From Streptomyces sp. CG1 (GTDB lineage Bacteria > Actinomycetota > Actinomycetes > Streptomycetales > Streptomycetaceae): 64,000 bases of DNA. Positions 16,937 to 26,458 of the stretch are shown here, piece by piece (within the stretch, counting starts at the first letter, position 1; every line of letters starts with the position of its first letter). The translations under genes were made by a program, and so were the position numbers. The DNA is taken from positions 6,379,501 through 6,443,500 of the forward strand of contig NZ_CP163518.1 in assembly GCF_041080625.1 (NCBI RefSeq). Direction: 5' to 3'. Below the pieces are notes generated by a model that saw nothing but the letters and a program-made list of their open reading frames with translations, was not told the origin of the DNA and did no database searches.

Positions 16937-17965
16937 GTGAGATCTCTGAGAACCGGCTTATCCCTCGCTTCGCTCGTGACCGGCGCCGCGCTCCTGTTCA
17001 CGGCGCCCGCGGCGCATGCCGCCGGCACCCCGCTGCGCGACCTCGCGGCGGCGAAGGGCAAGCTCATCGGCACCGCCGTCACCGGCTCCAGACTGACCGG
17101 AACCTACGGCGACATCGCCGGCGCCCAGTTCAGCTCGCTGACCCCCGGCAACGCCATGAAGTGGGGGACCGTCGAGCCGGCCCGGGGCAGCTTCGACTGG
17201 ACCGAGGCCGACCGGATCGTGGCCTTCGCCCAGGCCCACCACCAGCAGGTGCGCGGCCACACCCTGGTCTGGTACAGCCAGAACCCCAGCTGGCTGACGA
17301 ACGGCAGCTGGACCCCGGCCCAGCTCAGCGGCCTGCTCCAGAGCCACATCAGCACCGAAGCCGGCCGCTACAAGGGCAGGATCGCCGCCTGGGACGTGGT
17401 CAACGAACCCTTCAACGACGACGGCAGCTACCGCTCGACCCTCTGGTACAAGGGCCTCGGCTCCCGCTATGTCGCCGACGCCCTGACCTGGGCCCACGCG
17501 GCCGACCCGAACGCGAAGCTGTACATCAACGACTACAACGTCGAGGGCGTGAACGCGAAGTCCGACGCCCTGTACAACCTGGTCAAGTCCCTCAAGGCGC
17601 GGGGCGTCCCGATCGGCGGCGTCGGCCTGCAGGCGCATCTGATCCTCGGCCAGGTGCCGAGCACGCTCCGGCAGAACATCCAGCGCTTCGCCGACCTCGG
17701 CGTGGACGTGGCGATCACCGAGCTGGACGTCCGCATGCGACTGCCCGCCGACAGCGCGGACCTCGCCCGGCAGAAGGCCGACTTCACGTCCGTCGTGGCC
17801 GCCTGCGCGGCGGTCACCCGCTGTGTGAACGTCACGGTGTGGGGCTTCACCGACGCCGACTCCTGGGTGCCGGGCACCTTCCCGGGCTACGGGGCGGCGA
17901 CCCCGTACGACGAGAACTACCGGCCGAAACCGGCGTACTACGGCATCGCACAGGCGCTGGGATGA
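16937..17965 (+). CDS. Secreted endo-1,4-beta-xylanase, GH10
   Basis: 342 aa. Signal peptide 1-28 (SLASLVTGAALLFTAPAAHA), then a single GH10 barrel with no carbohydrate-binding module. Family marks are MKWGTVEP, VRGHTLVWYSQNP, acid/base E157 in WDVVNEPF and nucleophile E262 in ITELDVRM. GTG 16937 was chosen because GGAGG lies 9 nt upstream and the signal peptide follows directly. It degrades xylan outside the cell. It lies with the LacI regulator and GH3 glycosidase, which would finish oligosaccharide breakdown. Confidence 0.96.
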   Translation: MRSLRTGLSLASLVTGAALLFTAPAAHAAGTPLRDLAAAKGKLIGTAVTGSRLTGTYGDIAGAQFSSLTPGNAMKWGTVEPARGSFDWTEADRIVAFAQAHHQQVRGHTLVWYSQNPSWLTNGSWTPAQLSGLLQSHISTEAGRYKGRIAAWDVVNEPFNDDGSYRSTLWYKGLGSRYVADALTWAHAADPNAKLYINDYNVEGVNAKSDALYNLVKSLKARGVPIGGVGLQAHLILGQVPSTLRQNIQRFADLGVDVAITELDVRMRLPADSADLARQKADFTSVVAACAAVTRCVNVTVWGFTDADSWVPGTFPGYGAATPYDENYRPKPAYYGIAQALG

Positions 17966-18040
17966 GAATTCCAGGGCTGAAGCCACGGAGGTTCCTCGCA
18001 AGGGTCTGCTGAAAAGATCTTCGAAGAAGTCCGGCGCGTG

Positions 18041-18069
18041 TGTCGACCCGGGTGCCCGCCGTTCGACGC
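18041..18069 (+). promoter_or_regulatory. ECF42-type promoter
   Basis: TGTCGA (18041-18046), 17-nt spacer, CGACGC (18064-18069). This fits the published ECF42 target pattern as I recall it: TGTCGA at -35 and CGA/TC at -10. Predicted transcription start is about 18076, 41 nt before the DGPF gene, so the sigma factor encoded downstream probably drives its own operon. Confidence 0.65.
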
Positions 18070-18116
18070 AATGGGTGAGAGCGGGGAGCGACCCCGCCCG
18101 CATCGAAGGAGTCACC

Positions 18117-18476
18117 ATGCCGCGTTACCTCTCCATCGTGAAGATCGACGAGAGCACCGTCCCGCCGGAGGGTCCCAGCCCCGAGCTGATGCAGCGGATG
18201 GGCGCCCTGATCGAGGAGATCACCAAGGCCGGCGTCATGCTCGACACCGCCGGACTGACCCCGCAGAGCCAGGGCAAGCGGGTCAACTGGGAGGGCGGGA
18301 AGCTCAGCGTCACGGACGGGCCGTTCACCGAGTCGAAGGAGGTCATCGGTGGGTACGCCCTCATGCAGTGCAAGGACATGGACGAGGCCCTGGAGTGGAC
18401 CAAGCGGTTCGTCCGGACCCACGAGGACTACTGGACGGTGACCTGTGAGGTGCGGGAGATCGCCGAGGCCGAGTGA
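18117..18476 (+). CDS. YCII/DGPF-domain protein linked to ECF42 sigma factor
   Basis: 119-aa dimeric alpha/beta-barrel (YCII-like) protein with the namesake motif DGPF in SVTDGPFTESKEVIGG. DGPF proteins are the regular genomic partners and main regulon members of ECF42 sigma factors; their biochemical role is unknown. ATG 18117 follows GAAGGA at 6 nt. Its stop overlaps the GTG of the sigma gene, indicating coupling. A promoter with the ECF42 pattern lies upstream. Confidence 0.92.
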   Translation: MPRYLSIVKIDESTVPPEGPSPELMQRMGALIEEITKAGVMLDTAGLTPQSQGKRVNWEGGKLSVTDGPFTESKEVIGGYALMQCKDMDEALEWTKRFVRTHEDYWTVTCEVREIAEAE

Positions 18477-19807
18477 TCGGTGGCCCCGTAGCCCTGGAGG
18501 GTGTTGCATGGTGGGCTGTGGAATCACAGCCCGCCATGGCGCGGCCCGACATCCCCGGCTCTGCCGCGGCGCACGCCATCGAGACCGTCTTCCGCCTGGA
18601 GTCGCCCCGGGTCGTCGCCGGCGTCGCCCGGATCGTCCGGGACATCGGCATCGCCGAGGAACTGGCCCAGGACGCGCTGGTCGCCGCCCTGGAGCGGTGG
18701 CCCCGCGACGGCGTGCCCGACAACCCCGGCGCCTGGCTCATGGCCACCGCCCGGCACCGTGCCGTCGACCTGATCCGGCGCCGTGAGACCTACGCCCGTA
18801 AGCTCGCCGAGATCGGCCGGGACCTGGAGACGGCCCCGCCCTCGTACGACGCGCCCGCCGACCCGGACGACATCGACGACGACCTGCTGCGGCTGGTCTT
18901 CACCACCTGCCACCCGGTGCTGTCCGCCGAGGCCCGCACCGCGCTCACGCTGCGGCTGCTCGGCGGTCTGAGCACGGCCGAGATCGCCCGCGCCTACCTC
19001 GTCCCGGAGCCGACGATCGCCCAGCGCATCGTCCGCGCCAAACGCACCCTGGCGAAGCAGAACGTCGCCTTCGAGGTGCCCTACGGCCCCGGCCGCGAGG
19101 CCCGCCTCGGCTCCGTCCTGGACGTCATCTACCTGATCTTCAACGAGGGGTACGCGGCGACCACCGGCGACGACCTGCTGCGCCCCGGCCTGTGCGAGGA
19201 CGCCCTGCGCCTGGCCCGCGTCCTGTCCGCGCTGATGCCCAAGGAACCGGAGGTGCACGGCCTGACCTCACTGCTGGAGTTCCAGGCGTCCCGCACGGCC
19301 GCCCGCACCGGCCCCGACGGCGCGCCCGTCCTCCTCAAGGACCAGAGCCGCCGCCGCTGGAACCGCATGCTCATCGCGCGCGGCATCCGCGCCCTCGACC
19401 GCGCCGACGCCACCGCGACCGGGGCCCCGGGCCCTTACGCCCTCCAGGCGGCCATCGCCGCATGCCACGCGCACGCCCACGCCTACGAGGACACCGACTG
19501 GCGCGCCATCGCCACCCTTTACGGCCTCCTGGCCGCCCGCGCCCCGTCCCCGGTGGTCGAGCTGAACCGCGCGGTCGCCGTGTCCATGGCCGACGGCCCG
19601 GCCGAGGGCCTCAAGCTGGTGGACGCCCTGGCCACCGAACCGGCCCTGCGCGACTACCACTTGCTGCCCAGCGTCCGCGCCGACCTGCTGGCCAGGCTCG
19701 GGCGCACGACGGAGGCGCGGGCGGAGTTCGACCGGGCGGCCGGCCTGGCGCGCAACGAGAAGGAGCGGGAACTGCTGCTGCGCCGGGCGGCGGGGCTGCC
19801 CGCCTAG
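18473..19807 (+). CDS. ECF42-type RNA polymerase sigma factor with C-terminal extension
   Basis: 444 aa. The sigma2 region (VARIVRDIGIAEELAQDALVAALERW) and sigma4 region (LTLRLLGGLSTAEIARAYLVPEPTIAQRIVRAKR) are followed by about 230 residues of TPR-like helical extension. That tail, containing DWRAIATLYGLLAARAPSPV and VELNRAVAVSMADGPAEGL, defines the ECF42 group and is needed for activity in studied members. No anti-sigma gene is present. GTG 18473 (overlap with the DGPF gene) is preferred; ATG 18536 would drop 21 residues but lacks a ribosome site. The stop TAG is formed at the left edge of the IS element. Confidence 0.93.
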   Translation: MIGGPVALEGVAWWAVESQPAMARPDIPGSAAAHAIETVFRLESPRVVAGVARIVRDIGIAEELAQDALVAALERWPRDGVPDNPGAWLMATARHRAVDLIRRRETYARKLAEIGRDLETAPPSYDAPADPDDIDDDLLRLVFTTCHPVLSAEARTALTLRLLGGLSTAEIARAYLVPEPTIAQRIVRAKRTLAKQNVAFEVPYGPGREARLGSVLDVIYLIFNEGYAATTGDDLLRPGLCEDALRLARVLSALMPKEPEVHGLTSLLEFQASRTAARTGPDGAPVLLKDQSRRRWNRMLIARGIRALDRADATATGAPGPYALQAAIAACHAHAHAYEDTDWRAIATLYGLLAARAPSPVVELNRAVAVSMADGPAEGLKLVDALATEPALRDYHLLPSVRADLLARLGRTTEARAEFDRAAGLARNEKERELLLRRAAGLPA

Positions 19808-20956
19808 TGAGCCGGTCCGGAGATCCTGTCGCAGTAGCGGCAGATGCGGTCGATGATCTGGTCTGCGGTCTTGGTCCACTTGAAGGGGCGGGCCTGTTCG
19901 TTCCAGGTCTTGATCCAGTCCTCGAGGGCGGTCTTCAGCTCGTCGAGTGAGCAGAACACGCCGCGCTCAAGGCAGCGCCGTTCCAGCTCGGCGAACCACC
20001 GCTCGACCTGGTTGATCCAGGACGAGTAGGTCGGGGTGAAGTGCAGTCGGAACCGGGGACGGGCGAGAAGCCACTTGTGCACCACCGGTGTCTTGTGGGC
20101 CGAGAGGTTGTCGCAGATCACGTGGACCGCCAGGCCGGGATCGGTCTGGCGGTCGATCTCGTCCAGAAAGTCACGGAAGTCCACGGCCCGGTGCTGTGCG
20201 GACAGCCTGCCGATGACTTTTCCGGTCGCGGTGTTCAGGGCTGCGTACAGGTCAACCGTGCCGTGCCGCACGGAGTCGAAGCTGCGCCGCTCAGGGACAT
20301 CCGGCACCATCGGCAGCACCGGAGCGGTCCGCTCAAGGGCCTGGATCTGCGGTTTTTCGTCCATCGCGAAGACCGCCGCGTTCGCCGGCAGGGGCAAGGT
20401 ACAGCCCGACCACGTCACGGATCTTGTCGATCAGCAGTGGATCCGGAGAAATCTTGAAGTCCTCCGTGCGCCAGGGCTGCAGCCCGAAGGCCCGCCAGAT
20501 CCGCAGCACACTCGTGGGCGAGATCCCCACGCGCCGGGCCAGCTCCCGCTTCGGCCAATGGGTGGCACCCTCCGGCGTCTCCTCGAGAGTGCGCACCACC
20601 ACCTCTTCCACTTGAGCGTCGGTGATGGTGCGGGGCACGCCGGGGCGCGGTTCGTCGGACAGTCCGTCGAGCCGGTCTCGCAGGAATCTGGTCCGCCACC
20701 GGCGCACGGTCGAGCGATCGGTCTCCAGCCGCGCGGCCACTGCGGTATTGCTCAGCCCGTCCGCGCAGGCCAGCACGATCCGGGCACGCTTGGCCAGACC
20801 CTGCGCGGTCGTCCGGCGTTTGGCCCACCCCTGCAAAGTCAGCGGCTCGTCCTTGGACAACTCCAGCGGCTGCAGCCTGCTATCGCCCACTCCTCCAGCA
20901 GACCGCAGCCGACAGTTTCCGTCACCGCCCACGCCGCAATCTGAAACGAAACGCAC
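19804..20956 (-). pseudogene. IS630 family transposase, split by a frameshift
   Basis: The N-terminal part from 20956 has a helix-turn-helix region (GLSNTAVAARLETDRSTVRRWRTRF) and an HTH_29/winged-helix segment, and runs to VGLYLAP. The C-terminal part has the DDE catalytic residues: VFAMDEKPQIQAL (D), VICDNLSAHKTP (D), SSWINQVERWFAELERR (E). The two are out of frame by one base at about 20390. Removing one T (minus strand) gives a smooth LAPPANAAVFAMDEK. No slippery heptamer is obvious, so this looks like a disabling insertion rather than programmed frameshifting. The TAG stop uses target-site bases. Confidence 0.88.
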
Positions 20957-20992
20957 CTCACGTGGCGAGACGTGAACTCAAGACCGGCTCAC
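19807..20992 (-). mobile_element. IS630-family insertion sequence
   Basis: 1186-bp element with terminal inverted repeats GTGAGCCGGTC (19807-19817) and GACCGGCTCAC (20982-20992). It is flanked by TA on both sides (19805-19806, 20993-20994), the target duplication expected for IS630/Tc1-mariner transposases. Including target bases, the repeat is 14 bp and reads CTAG at each outer end. It carries one transposase gene split by a frameshift. It is inserted between two convergent genes without damaging either. Confidence 0.92.
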
Positions 20993-22152
20993 TAGGCGGG
21001 TCCCCCCACGAGCATCGTCGGTGCCCCGGCGACCCGGGTGAGGAACACGGTCGCCGCGTTCGGCCCCTGTGGCTTGACCTTCTTGCGCAGTTCCTCCGGC
21101 TCGACGGCCGACCCGCGCTTCTTCACGGTCAGCGTGCCGACCTCGCGCTCCCGCAGCAGGGCCTTCAACTTCTTGACGCTGAAGTGGAGTTGGTCGGTGA
21201 TCTCGTACGCGGAGGCGTACCGGGTGGGCCGCAGCCCGTCGGCGGTGACGTACGCGATGGTCGCGTCGACCAGTCCGCCGCCGACCTCCTCGGCCACCTC
21301 GGCGACCAGATGGGCGCGGATGACGGCGCCGTCGGGCTCGTAGAGATACCGCCCCACGGGCCGGACCGCGGGATCGGGCAGCCCTTTGCCGAGGAGCGTG
21401 CGCGGCCCGGGCAGCAGCGTGGCGCGTACGGCGCCCGCCCCGGTCCCGAACCACAGCACCGCCTCCTTCACGTCCCCGCCGTCCGAGATCCACTCGGCCT
21501 CGGCCTCGGCGGGCACGGCCTCGTGCGGAATGCCGGGCGCCACCTTCAGCGCCGCGTGCGGCGCCGTGCGGGCGGCCTCGATCGCCCAGGACAGGGGCGG
21601 GGAGTAGGCCTCAGGGTCGAAGATCCTGCCGCGTCCGCCCCGCCGGGCCGGGTCGACGAACACGGCGTCGTAGCCGCCCGTGTTCACCTCCGTGACGTCC
21701 GCCTCCCGCACCTCGATCAGCTCGCCCAGCCCCAGCACCTCGGCGTTCGCCCGCGCCACGGCCGCCGTCAGCGGGTCCCGGTCCACGGCGAGCACCCGGA
21801 TCCCGGCCCGTGCGAGCGCGATCGCGTCCCCGCCGATCCCGCAGCACAGGTCGGCCACGGAGGTCACGCCGAGGGCCTTGAACCGCTCCGCGCGGTAGCT
21901 CGCCACGGTGGCCCGCGTCGACTGCTCGACCCCGTTCGGCGTGAAGAACATCCGCCCCGCGTCCGCCGCGCCGAACTTCGCCGCCGCCCGCTGCCGCAGC
22001 CGGGCCTGGCCGAGCGCGGCCGACACCAGCTCGGCGGGGTGGTCACGGCGCAGCCGGGTGGCGACGGCGAGTTCGTCCGCCGGGGCGGTGTCGCGGACCT
22101 CGTCGAGGAGGGCACGGCCTTCGGGGGTGAGGAGCAGAGCGAGGTCGTTCAC
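20992..22152 (-). CDS. Class I SAM-dependent methyltransferase with THUMP-like domain
   Basis: 386 aa. A helical N-terminus (LRRDHPAELVSAALGQARLRQRAAAKFG) precedes a Rossmann methyltransferase core with VADLCCGIGGDAIALARAG (SAM site) and VFVDPARRGGRGRIFDPEAY. The C-terminal THUMP-like region ends in KKLKALLREREVGTLTVKKRG. DPARR motifs occur in RNA-directed enzymes, so an RNA substrate is likely, though none is proven. GTG 22152 is chosen by fold and domain start; no ribosome site is seen. The stop codon is formed with the IS630 end. Confidence 0.88.
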   Translation of the reverse strand: MNDLALLLTPEGRALLDEVRDTAPADELAVATRLRRDHPAELVSAALGQARLRQRAAAKFGAADAGRMFFTPNGVEQSTRATVASYRAERFKALGVTSVADLCCGIGGDAIALARAGIRVLAVDRDPLTAAVARANAEVLGLGELIEVREADVTEVNTGGYDAVFVDPARRGGRGRIFDPEAYSPPLSWAIEAARTAPHAALKVAPGIPHEAVPAEAEAEWISDGGDVKEAVLWFGTGAGAVRATLLPGPRTLLGKGLPDPAVRPVGRYLYEPDGAVIRAHLVAEVAEEVGGGLVDATIAYVTADGLRPTRYASAYEITDQLHFSVKKLKALLREREVGTLTVKKRGSAVEPEELRKKVKPQGPNAATVFLTRVAGAPTMLVGGPA

Positions 22153-22243
22153 CGGGTCATTGTGGGCCAGTCGGTGGATCGTGCGCCTTCCGGCCGCGGT
22201 GTCGGCCCGGGGGCCGGGCCCCGGACTGGGAGGATCCGGCACC

Positions 22244-23221
22244 ATGCGAGAAGTCGTACAAAACGATGAAAACGCTAAAAGATCGTCTCGTATCGGGTGT
22301 CAAAGGCGGTCCCGTCTCGGGCGTCTGGCAAGGGGCTGCGGAGCCGTCGCGCTGGCCTCCGCCGCCCTCCTCTCCGGCTGCGCGGGCCCCACCGGCACCC
22401 GCCCCGCACCCGGCCAGGGCCCTTCCGGGACCCGTCCCGCGCCCGGCCAGGGCGGCACCCGGCAGCCCCTGAGCCCCCGGACCCGCCAGGCCGCCGCACA
22501 CGCCCGCATGGTTGCCGCCGCCAAGCGCTGGGGGCTGGACAGGGTGCCGCTCACGCCCCCGCGGCCGCCCGCGAAGAAACCGGACATCACTGCCCGGCCC
22601 GGCTTCGAGGTGGACCACCAGGAGGACTGGGGCCTGCCCCCGGTCTTCACGACGATCCCCACCAAGCAGAAGATCGTCTTCCTCACGATCGACGACGGCT
22701 CGAACAAGGACCCCAGGTTCCTGCGGATGATGCAGGACCTGAAGATCCCGTACACCGCCTTCCTCAGCAACTACCTGATCGAGGACGACTACGGGTACTT
22801 CCGCAAGATGCAGGGCCAGGGCCACACCCTCGACAACCACACCCTGCACCACCCCTACCTGCCGGCGCTGCCCTACGAGGAGCAGAGGACCGAGATCTGC
22901 GACATGCAGGACATCATGGAGAAGCAGTTCGGCAAGCGCCCGACGGTCTTCCGCCCGCCCTACGGCAACTACAACCAGGACACCCTGCGCGCCGCCAAGT
23001 CCTGCGGCATCAAGTACGCGCCGATCTGGAACGAGGAGGTCTTCGTCGACCACTGGGAGTACCGCGAGGACGACCAGAAGATGCGCCGCGGCGACATCGT
23101 CCTCACCCACTTCCGCGGCCGCTCCGACTGGAACGGCACGATGATCGACGACATGCGCCGCTTCCTGAACAAGATCACGCGTGAGGGCTACGCCGTGGCC
23201 CGCCTGGAGGACTACCTGTGA
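22244..23221 (+). CDS. Polysaccharide deacetylase lipoprotein (copy 1)
   Basis: 325 aa. The lipobox LLSGC follows a basic N-terminus, so the protein is anchored on the outer face of the membrane. A Pro/Gly-rich tether precedes a NodB domain: TIDDGSN (motif 1), NHTLHHPYL (HTxxH zinc site), FRPPYGNYN (motif 3). It probably removes acetyl groups from peptidoglycan or another envelope glycan. ATG 22244 has GGGAGGA about 9 nt upstream. The first 20 codons are notably AT-rich (AAAACGATGAAAACG), unlike neighbours. Overlaps copy 2 by 4 nt. Confidence 0.92.
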   Translation: MREVVQNDENAKRSSRIGCQRRSRLGRLARGCGAVALASAALLSGCAGPTGTRPAPGQGPSGTRPAPGQGGTRQPLSPRTRQAAAHARMVAAAKRWGLDRVPLTPPRPPAKKPDITARPGFEVDHQEDWGLPPVFTTIPTKQKIVFLTIDDGSNKDPRFLRMMQDLKIPYTAFLSNYLIEDDYGYFRKMQGQGHTLDNHTLHHPYLPALPYEEQRTEICDMQDIMEKQFGKRPTVFRPPYGNYNQDTLRAAKSCGIKYAPIWNEEVFVDHWEYREDDQKMRRGDIVLTHFRGRSDWNGTMIDDMRRFLNKITREGYAVARLEDYL

Positions 23222-24090
23222 GGCCGGGGAGGAGCCCGCGGGCGGAGCGCGCGAGGACCGGCCGCGGGCGGCGCCCGTACCGGTCCCTGGGCGCCCTCCT
23301 CGCCTCGGCCCTCCTCCTCGCCGGCTGCGCCCAGTCCGTCGACCCCATCGAACGCCTCGGCAAGAAGGCCGCCGAGGGCGTACGCCCGCACGGCCCCACC
23401 CCCGACCAGAGCTACCGCCGCTGGGGCCTGACCGAGCCCCTCGCCCGCCCGCCGCGCCCCGCCGCCCGCGCCCTGGCCCTCGCCCCGCAGACCGGCGGCC
23501 GCGCCCTGCCCCGCGTCGTCGACCACGTCCCCACCCACGACCGGGTCGTCTTCCTCACCTACGACGACGGCGCCGAGCAGGACCCCCGGTTCGTCGACAT
23601 GGTCCGCGAACTGCGGCTGCCGGTCAGCATGTTCCTCACCGACAGCGCCACCGGCCCGGACTACGGCCACTTCGCCCGCCTGCACCGGCTGGGCGCCGGC
23701 ATCCAGAACCACACCCTCGACCACCGCACGCTGGCCGGACTGCCGTACGCCGCACAGCGCGCCGAGATCTGCGGCCAGCAGAGCAGGCTCAGATCCCGCC
23801 TCGGCGTGCGCGCCCGCCTCTTCCGCCCGCCGTACGCCTCGTACGACACGACCACCCTGCGCGCGGCGGCCGACTGCGGCATCTCCACGGTCGTCCTGTG
23901 GCGCGCCGCCATGACCCCGACGGACGTCGTCTACGTCCACGGCAGACACCACCTGCGCCCCGGCGACATCATCCTGGTCGGACCGGACGAGACGACGGGA
24001 GTGCCCTTGCGGGAGCGCACGACCCAGGTGCTGCGGAGGGTGCAGCAGCGGGGGCTGACGGTGGGGCGGCTCGAGGACTACCTGAACTGA
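23218..24090 (+). CDS. Polysaccharide deacetylase lipoprotein (copy 2)
   Basis: 290 aa. Lipobox LLLAGC near residue 37, then a NodB domain with TYDDGAEQ, NHTLDHRTL and FRPPYASYD. It is clearly a tandem paralogue of the preceding gene: both share RRWGL/KRWGL before the domain and LEDYL at the C-terminus. GTG 23218 overlaps the previous stop (GTGA), so the two are translationally coupled. Late catalytic positions differ from copy 1 (ILVGPDE versus VLTHFRG), so the substrate or activity may differ. Confidence 0.92.
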   Translation: MRPGRSPRAERARTGRGRRPYRSLGALLASALLLAGCAQSVDPIERLGKKAAEGVRPHGPTPDQSYRRWGLTEPLARPPRPAARALALAPQTGGRALPRVVDHVPTHDRVVFLTYDDGAEQDPRFVDMVRELRLPVSMFLTDSATGPDYGHFARLHRLGAGIQNHTLDHRTLAGLPYAAQRAEICGQQSRLRSRLGVRARLFRPPYASYDTTTLRAAADCGISTVVLWRAAMTPTDVVYVHGRHHLRPGDIILVGPDETTGVPLRERTTQVLRRVQQRGLTVGRLEDYLN

Positions 24091-24156
24091 TCGGCGCCGG
24101 CCGGCATCAACCAGAGCGTCCCGTTCAGGGCCGAGCATCGCGACGCGCGGTCAGAA

Positions 24157-24183
24157 CTGGCACTCCGCTTGACCGAGTGCTAA
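24157..24183. promoter_or_regulatory. CIRCE operator 1 (HrcA site)
   Basis: TGGCACTC (24158-24165), 9-nt spacer, GAGTGCTAA (24175-24183). The CIRCE consensus is TTAGCACTC-N9-GAGTGCTAA. It overlaps the -35 TTGACC (24169-24174) of the groES promoter, so bound HrcA would block RNA polymerase. Confidence 0.85.
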
Positions 24184-24198
24184 CCCCGGTCATAGTCT
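24169..24198 (+). promoter_or_regulatory. groES-groEL1 promoter
   Basis: TTGACC (24169-24174), 18-nt spacer, TAGTCT (24193-24198). The expected start at about 24205 falls at the second CIRCE, so the promoter is bracketed by two HrcA operators. Confidence 0.65.
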
Positions 24199-24203
24199 CA
24201 GGT

Positions 24204-24230
24204 CTGGCACTCCCCACTGGAGAGTGCCAA
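24204..24230. promoter_or_regulatory. CIRCE operator 2 (HrcA site)
   Basis: CTGGCACTC (24204-24212), 9-nt spacer, GAGTGCCAA (24222-24230). It lies at the predicted transcription start, 100 nt before groES. Confidence 0.88.
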
Positions 24231-24329
24231 AAAAGCGACGGGCAGGTCCGGCACCCGCGACGACGGATCGACCTGGTCGCCACCTCAGACAGTTAACCCC
24301 GTGAGATCTCCGAAGGGGGAGGTCGGATC

Positions 24330-24638
24330 GTGACGACCACCAGCTCCAAGGTTGCCATCAAGCCGCTCGAGGACCGCATCGTGGTCCAGCCGCTCGACGC
24401 CGAGCAGACCACCGCTTCTGGCCTGGTCATCCCGGACACCGCGAAGGAGAAGCCCCAGGAGGGCGCCGTCCTCGCCGTGGGCCCGGGCCGCTTCGAGAAC
24501 GGCGAGCGTCTGCCGCTCGACGTCAAGGTCGGCGACGTCGTCCTGTACAGCAAGTACGGCGGCACCGAGGTGAAGTACAACGGCGAGGAGTACCTCGTCC
24601 TCTCGGCTCGCGACGTGCTCGCGATCATCGAGAAGTAA
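24330..24638 (+). CDS. groES: Co-chaperonin GroES
   Basis: 102-aa GroES/Cpn10, the heptameric lid of Gro[21 protein letters not shown], the mobile loop ([19 protein letters not shown]) and [15 protein letters not shown] are diagnostic. GTG 24330 follows a purine-rich GAAGGGGGA. It is controlled by two CIRCE operators upstream. It is followed by groEL1 after 124 nt that contain a stem-loop. Confidence 0.98.
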   Translation: MTTTSSKVAIKPLEDRIVVQPLDAEQTTASGLVIPDTAKEKPQEGAVLAVGPGRFENGERLPLDVKVGDVVLYSKYGGTEVKYNGEEYLVLSARDVLAIIEK

Positions 24639-24664
24639 TCACCTCGAGCAAACCTTTGCTCCTG

Positions 24665-24720
24665 AGCTGCGCCCCTGGCCCCCGCGACCGATAACGAAGC
24701 CGGGCGTCCGGGGCGCAGTT
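24665..24720 (+). terminator. Intercistronic stem-loop between groES and groEL1
   Basis: CTGCGCCCC (24667-24675) pairs with GGGGCGCAG (24710-24718), extended by a G-T and an A-T pair, across a 34-nt loop. TGTCTTTTCC follows. This is a weak terminator or processing site and could make the groES message more abundant than groES-groEL, as reported for Streptomyces groESL operons. Confidence 0.5.
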
Positions 24721-24738
24721 GTCTTTTCCACCTATTAG

Positions 24739-26388
<1,650 letters not shown>

Positions 26389-26405
26389 GCCAAGCGCTCC
26401 TGAGT

Positions 26406-26441
26406 GAAGGCCCGGCGCCCCTTGCGGGGTGCCGGGCCTTC
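26406..26441. terminator. Terminator after groEL1
   Basis: GAAGGCCCGGC (26406-26416) pairs with 26431-26441 and the stem continues inward to 16 bp with one G-T pair and a TTGC loop. It lies between groEL1 and the convergent SnoaL-like gene, so it may act both ways. Confidence 0.88.
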
Positions 26442-26458
26442 GCCCTGTCCGTCCGGCC

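Noticed and set aside
20390..20390. Programmed frameshift of the IS630 transposase
   Set aside because: No slippery heptamer or A-run at the junction; a simple one-base insertion explains the break. Left open only as an alternative.
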